Assembly: GCA_041158765.1 (NCBI GenBank)
Contig: JBEBAU010000031.1
Location: 1-8,166, forward strand
DNA length: 8,166 bases
Origin: JAQBRD01 sp041158765
GTDB taxonomy: Bacteria; Patescibacteriota; Minisyncoccia; Phycocordibacterales; PALSA-1337
Direction: 5' to 3'
Both the position numbers and the translations under genes were made by a program. The notes beneath the pieces were generated by a model that searched no databases, was not told the origin of the DNA, and was given only the letters and a program-made list of their open reading frames with translations. This document shows positions 4,713 through 8,166 of this stretch, one piece after another (the stretch's first letter is position 1; each line of letters begins with the position of its first letter).

Positions 4713-7253
4713 TTACAGACAAATAAGGCTTGCAATAGCATCCCCTTCTCGGAGCTTCATGACGCGGACACCTTGAGTAGAACGGCCGAGAGATGGGATT
4801 TCGGCAATATCAACACGGATGACCTGAGATTTCTTCGACATTGCGACAATTTCGGTCAATTCTTCAGTCACAACACGAGCTGAAATGAGTTCGCCGGTCT
4901 TATCGGTGACATTAGCAGTAAGGATTCCTGAACCACCACGGTTTTGGACCTTATATTCCTCGAGGTCAGTCTTCTTACCGTATCCATTGGCACTCATCAC
5001 GAAGAGCATAGGAGACTTAGCATCCTTCGGAACAACGTCAGCGCAGATCACAGCATCAGCGACAATCTTCTTCTTCGCATCTGCTTCAGCTAGACGGATA
5101 ACACGAACTCCAGCTGCATTGCGTCCCATTTCACGCACATCACTTTCACTAAAACGAATTGATTGACCTTGAGAAGTCACAATCGAGACATCATCACCCT
5201 TCGATACGAATGAAACAGAGATAAGCTCATCCCCAGCATCAAGGGTAATTGCAATAAGACCTGAACGACGCACATCATGGAAATGCTCTGCGGAAGTCTT
5301 CTTACCAGTACCATTCTTGGTAACCATCATAAGAGCGAGACCTTCCACTTCCTTCTTGGTCTTCGGCATTGGGAGAATCGAGGTCACCTTCTCATTCTCG
5401 CTAAGTGAAAGGAAATTCATAATTGACTTACCACGAGTAGCGCGCTTGCCTTCTGGAATTTCAAACATCTTAATCTTGTATGCTTTACCAAGATCAGTGA
5501 AGAAAAGAAGCTCTGCATGCGTATTGGCATACACGAGATGTGTGATGAAATCCTCCTCCTTGGTATCGAGATCAACAACACCGACACCACCACGACGCTG
5601 CTTGCGATATTCATCAGGATTGGTGCGCTTGATATAGCCACCCTTGGTGAGAACGAGCACTGATTCTTCATCAGGAATGAGATCCTCTGGATTGAAATCC
5701 TTGAGACCGTGCTTCACGAGCTTGGTCTTGCGATCATCTCCGTATCGAGCTTTGATATCAGTGAGCTCGGTTTTGATAATGCCACGAACCTTCTTCTCGC
5801 TTGCGAGAATACTCTTGAGTTCTTCAATGAGAGCTTGGACTTCTTTCAATTCATCAAGCACCTTCTTGCGTTCGAGACCTGCGAGCTTCACGAGGCGCAT
5901 TTCACAGATAGCTGTCGCTTGCTTGTCTGAGAACTTAAACTTCTTCATGAGGTTGGCATGTGCTTCAATACCATCCTTGGAACCACGAATGAGTGTGATG
6001 ATTTCATCAATATGATCAAGAGCCTTCTTGAGACCGAGGAGAATGTGTTCGCGATCTTCTGCTTTGTTCAAATCAAATTGTGTTCGACGTCGAATAACTT
6101 CGATACGATGTGTGATGAATTCTTCAAGGAAGGACTTGAGTGAAAGTGTCTGTGGCACGCCGTGAACGAGTGCAACCATGTTCACATGGAACGTATCTTC
6201 GAGCTGAGTGTGCTTATAGATATAATTGAGAACCTTCTCTGGATGTGCGCCTTGCTTGAGATCAATCACAATACGCATCTCCTTATCTGATTCATCACGA
6301 AGCGCTCGAATACCTTCGAGGACCTTTTCACGGACAAGATCCGCAATTTTCATAATGAGCTCGGACTTCACCACACGATATGGGATTGAAGTGATGATAA
6401 TAGAGTATTGACCCTTCTTATCCTCAACAATCTCAGCTTCTCCGCGCACAACAATACCTCCGCGACCAGTTGAGTATGCATGATGAATGTCCTTCTCTCC
6501 GTACATTATTGCTCCTGTTGGGAAGTCTGGACCCTTGATGAATTGGAGGAGGTCCTCAGTAGAAGCATCGCTATTATCGAGCATATGCTGTGTTGCATCA
6601 ATAACCTCATTGAGATTGTGTGGAGCGATGTTGGTTGCCATACCGACAGCAATACCGAGAGTACCGTTCAAGAGAAGGTTTGGAACTGCTGTAGGAAGAA
6701 CGGTTGGCTCCTTGCGAGTACCGTCATAGTTTGGGCGGAAGTCTACAGTCTCCTTCTCAATATCACGAAGAAGTTCAGCTGAAAGTCGAGACATCTTAGC
6801 CTCGGTATATCGCATTGCAGCTGCTGAGTCTCCGTCAATGTTACCGAAGTTTCCCTGTCCTTGGATGAGTTGATAACGCATTTTGAAATCTTGCGCCATC
6901 ACCACCATCGAGTCATACACCGCGACGTCGCCGTGTGGGTGATAGTTACCGAGCACGTCTCCGACTACTACGGCTGACTTACGGAATTTTGCGGAAGCAG
7001 TGAGACCCTTCTCATGCATAGCGTAGAGAATACGTCGGTGCACTGGTTTGAGTCCGTCACGAATATCAGGCAATGCTCGTCCAGTAATAACTGACATTGC
7101 ATAATCGAGATATGACTCGCGCATCTCAGTCGTAATACTACGAGCAACAATACCGAGTGCTGGATCTCGAAGTGCGATTGCATCACCTCCCTTTTCAGAA
7201 GAGTTTTCATCATGAGAAGCACCGTTCTTTCCTGTTGTCTTTCCTTTTGCCAT
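4713..7253 (-). CDS. gyrA: DNA gyrase subunit A
   Basis: This is the complete breakage-rejoining subunit of type IIA topoisomerase, which with GyrB introduces negative supercoils using ATP. Its 846 residues fall in the normal family range. An N-terminal tail rich in Lys, Gly, Ser and Glu (1-30) makes it about 27 residues longer than the E. coli protein there. The winged-helix and tower region contains LPDIRDGLKPVHRRILYAM (61-79), HPHGD (105-109) and the catalytic tyrosine Y149 in AAMRYTEAK, followed by IAVGMATNIAPHN. A coiled-coil region spans about 380-500. The C-terminal beta-pinwheel begins near 530 and has the canonical GyrA box QRRGGVG (552-558), with degenerate repeats such as NRGGSG (771-776). 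The box favours GyrA over ParC. The position equivalent to E. coli Ser83 is Val110; Asp87 is kept as Asp114. The ATG at 7253 follows the upstream gene by 25 bases. gyrB is not in the window. Confidence 0.97.
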   Translation of the reverse strand: MAKGKTTGKNGASHDENSSEKGGDAIALRDPALGIVARSITTEMRESYLDYAMSVITGRALPDIRDGLKPVHRRILYAMHEKGLTASAKFRKSAVVVGDVLGNYHPHGDVAVYDSMVVMAQDFKMRYQLIQGQGNFGNIDGDSAAAMRYTEAKMSRLSAELLRDIEKETVDFRPNYDGTRKEPTVLPTAVPNLLLNGTLGIAVGMATNIAPHNLNEVIDATQHMLDNSDASTEDLLQFIKGPDFPTGAIMYGEKDIHHAYSTGRGGIVVRGEAEIVEDKKGQYSIIITSIPYRVVKSELIMKIADLVREKVLEGIRALRDESDKEMRIVIDLKQGAHPEKVLNYIYKHTQLEDTFHVNMVALVHGVPQTLSLKSFLEEFITHRIEVIRRRTQFDLNKAEDREHILLGLKKALDHIDEIITLIRGSKDGIEAHANLMKKFKFSDKQATAICEMRLVKLAGLERKKVLDELKEVQALIEELKSILASEKKVRGIIKTELTDIKARYGDDRKTKLVKHGLKDFNPEDLIPDEESVLVLTKGGYIKRTNPDEYRKQRRGGVGVVDLDTKEEDFITHLVYANTHAELLFFTDLGKAYKIKMFEIPEGKRATRGKSIMNFLSLSENEKVTSILPMPKTKKEVEGLALMMVTKNGTGKKTSAEHFHDVRRSGLIAITLDAGDELISVSFVSKGDDVSIVTSQGQSIRFSESDVREMGRNAAGVRVIRLAEADAKKKIVADAVICADVVPKDAKSPMLFVMSANGYGKKTDLEEYKVQNRGGSGILTANVTDKTGELISARVVTEELTEIVAMSKKSQVIRVDIAEIPSLGRSTQGVRVMKLREGDAIASLICL

Positions 7254-7278
7254 AAATATTCGTACTGATTAGCTGGTA

Positions 7279-7578
7279 TTAACGAACGCCTGGTACTACC
7301 TCAAGTCCTGCAGCCGGATTGCTGGACTTCGATGGACCAAAAAAGTAGCTCTTGATTCCGCTGAACACATCGAATACATTCGCCGTCAAAGCCGATACCG
7401 GTGAATTCACCTGCACGCTTGGAGCCTGAGCGCTCACAACAGCAGACGAAGACTGAATACTTATTGAAACAATCCAAAATAGTGCAATAACTGCAGTAAT
7501 ACCAGCTGACGTAAGAAAAGCGATCTGACGTTTCATCTTATCTGGTTTTGCTCTGAGATTTTCCAAATGTCGCTTCAT
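7279..7578 (-). CDS. Small single-TM protein upstream of gyrA, function unknown
   Basis: I take the ATG at 7578 as start, giving 99 residues. An upstream in-frame start at 7647 would overlap the MBL gene and lie upstream of the promoter found at 7601-7629. The N-terminus is strongly basic (MKRHLENLRAKPDKMKRQ). One hydrophobic helix lies at about 19-41 (IAFLTSAGITAVIALFWIV). After it come a Ser/Val/Ala-rich outer segment, a short amphipathic stretch (LTANVFDVFSGIKSYFFG, 64-81) and a polar tail. Inside-positive charge suggests the N-terminus is cytoplasmic and about 58 residues are outside. No enzyme motif is present. I do not recognise a characterised family; the layout recalls short one-helix proteins common in Parcubacteria. 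It is separated from gyrA by 25 bases and may share its transcript. Confidence 0.75.
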   Translation of the reverse strand: MKRHLENLRAKPDKMKRQIAFLTSAGITAVIALFWIVSISIQSSSAVVSAQAPSVQVNSPVSALTANVFDVFSGIKSYFFGPSKSSNPAAGLEVVPGVR

Positions 7579-7600
7579 ATAAGTGGCTATATATACAGAA

Positions 7601-7629
7601 ATTATATCATTATTCCTTGGTTGACTCAA
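7601..7629 (-). promoter_or_regulatory. Sigma70-type promoter before the single-TM protein and gyrA
   Basis: The minus strand reads TTGAGT (7629-7624), a 17-base spacer, then TATAAT (7606-7601). This is a perfect -10 box at ideal spacing with a four-of-six -35 box. The -35 lies within the last codons of the MBL gene and the spacer covers its TAA stop (7612-7610). Transcription would start near 7594, about 15 bases before the ATG at 7578, and would drive the single-TM gene and probably gyrA. This is the best promoter match in the window. Confidence 0.65.
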
Positions 7630-8166
7630 GAACAAGTACGTCGCCATTCTTACCTTCGAGGTCCTTCTTCTTCAATGTAAGCTTAGCTGTTGGAGGAGGA
7701 TTTTCACCTGCTTCTTTCAAGAACACCTTGAGTGCATCGGCATTACCAATATCGCCATAGTGCATTGGTATGATGATCTTCGGCTCGAGAGAAACCGCAA
7801 GTTTATATGCCTTGGCAGCATCAAGTACTCCTGCACCACCAATAGGTACGAAGAGGATATCAATTTCATCAAGTGCTTCAATGGTCTCAGCAGCAAGCTG
7901 TGGTGTATCAATAGCTCCGAGGAAACAAAGATTCATATTCTCAAGTGTGACGGTATATATCGTATTCACAAGATCAATAGTGGATGGCTTCCCTTCACTA
8001 TAGTGAGAGACGGATGGTAGGCCTTTTATGAAAACCCCTTTCACCTCATATTCTCCGGGACCTGCAATCATGAATGGCTGCTTGTCTCCATGAGCAACCT
8101 GATCAATACCGTTGAAATCTTCGTGCTGAGTCGAAACAAGCACGACATCAGCACCGAAGCGTGATG
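7610..8166 (-). CDS. MBL-fold metallo-hydrolase-like protein (partial, N-terminus outside window)
   Basis: The frame runs off the right edge, leaving 184 C-terminal residues beginning SRFGADVVLVS. No start in the window is credible, since the frame is open to the edge and the domain is incomplete. The visible part matches the Lactamase_B_3/UlaG-like branch of the metallo-beta-lactamase fold. It has a strand followed by STQHEDFNGI where HxHxDH would stand, AGPGEYEV, NTIYTV, LCFLGAID in place of the usual LGH/LGD segment, ALDEIDILFVPIGG, and LEPKIIIPMHYGD near the end. Of the usual metal ligands, H14, D16 and H135 (numbered from the window edge) remain. The first His is Thr, and the His after Asp is Phe. 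Activity is therefore uncertain; it may be a degenerate hydrolase. It is cytoplasmic, with no signal visible in the part present. Its stop overlaps the next gene's promoter. Confidence 0.85.
   Translation of the reverse strand, partial: SRFGADVVLVSTQHEDFNGIDQVAHGDKQPFMIAGPGEYEVKGVFIKGLPSVSHYSEGKPSTIDLVNTIYTVTLENMNLCFLGAIDTPQLAAETIEALDEIDILFVPIGGAGVLDAAKAYKLAVSLEPKIIIPMHYGDIGNADALKVFLKEAGENPPPTAKLTLKKKDLEGKNGDVLVLESTKE

Noticed and set aside
4885..6782. Plus-strand open frames opposite gyrA
   Set aside because: gyrA is intact and conserved over its whole length here. The antisense frames have Ser/Arg/Leu-biased composition typical of shadows.
4713..7253. ParC (topoisomerase IV subunit A) instead of GyrA
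   Set aside because: A canonical GyrA box, QRRGGVG, and a full C-terminal pinwheel with repeat remnants favour GyrA.
7579..7647. Longer start of the single-TM protein at 7647
   Set aside because: It would overlap the end of the MBL gene and lie upstream of the good promoter; the ATG at 7578 gives a normal basic N-terminus.
1..8166. Possible recoding of TGA as glycine, as in some CPR lineages, because no gene here stops at TGA
   Set aside because: No in-frame TGA occurs in any gene, including the 846-codon gyrA, and glycine is written with GGN throughout. Eleven genes without a TGA stop is weak evidence by itself.

Overview
The window most likely comes from a member of the Candidate Phyla Radiation (Patescibacteria), probably Parcubacteria-like. 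This is inferred from the mix of genes, not from a ribosomal marker. The signs are a tandem array of small two-helix pilin-like proteins of the T4SS-pilin type common in that group, a membrane-anchored solute-binding protein with no lipobox, a short one-helix protein of unknown function before gyrA, a metallo-beta-lactamase-fold protein with a degenerate metal site, and start codons with A/T-rich leaders and no visible Shine-Dalgarno sequence. The ordinary code (table 11) fits: all reading frames are intact, with 8 TAA and 3 TAG stops and no TGA stop.

Layout. Bases 2-211 hold the 3' end of one plus-strand gene of unknown function, closed by a strong intrinsic terminator (249-297). Everything else is on the minus strand and is transcribed from right to left. 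In order of transcription the genes are: a partial MBL-fold hydrolase (8166-7610), a 99-residue single-TM protein (7578-7279), gyrA (7253-4713), a small class I SAM methyltransferase (4626-4102), an extracellular solute-binding protein (4097-2766), and five small secreted or membrane pilin-like proteins, here called A to E (2755-2258, 2256-1690, 1659-1123, 1030-662, 615-307). No intergenic gap exceeds about 100 bases, and no tRNA, rRNA, CRISPR array or insertion sequence was seen.

How the parts may work together. Methyltransferase, solute-binding protein and pilins A and B are packed with gaps of 4, 10 and 1 bases, so they are probably co-transcribed. Pilin C has an extended -10 promoter of its own. 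Pilin D follows a 92-base gap with a candidate promoter and a small inverted repeat. Pilin E follows a very strong GC-rich hairpin. This gives several points at which the relative amounts of the five pilin-like subunits could be set. A and B differ from C, D and E in their conserved core, so the array looks like two related families, the second enlarged by duplication. No secretion ATPase, coupling protein, prepilin peptidase or ABC permease lies in the window, so the assembly machinery, if any, must be elsewhere.

The most interesting candidate system is the unit of solute-binding protein plus five divergent pilin-like proteins. GyrA and the methyltransferase are secure family calls. The biological role of the pilin array is inference.
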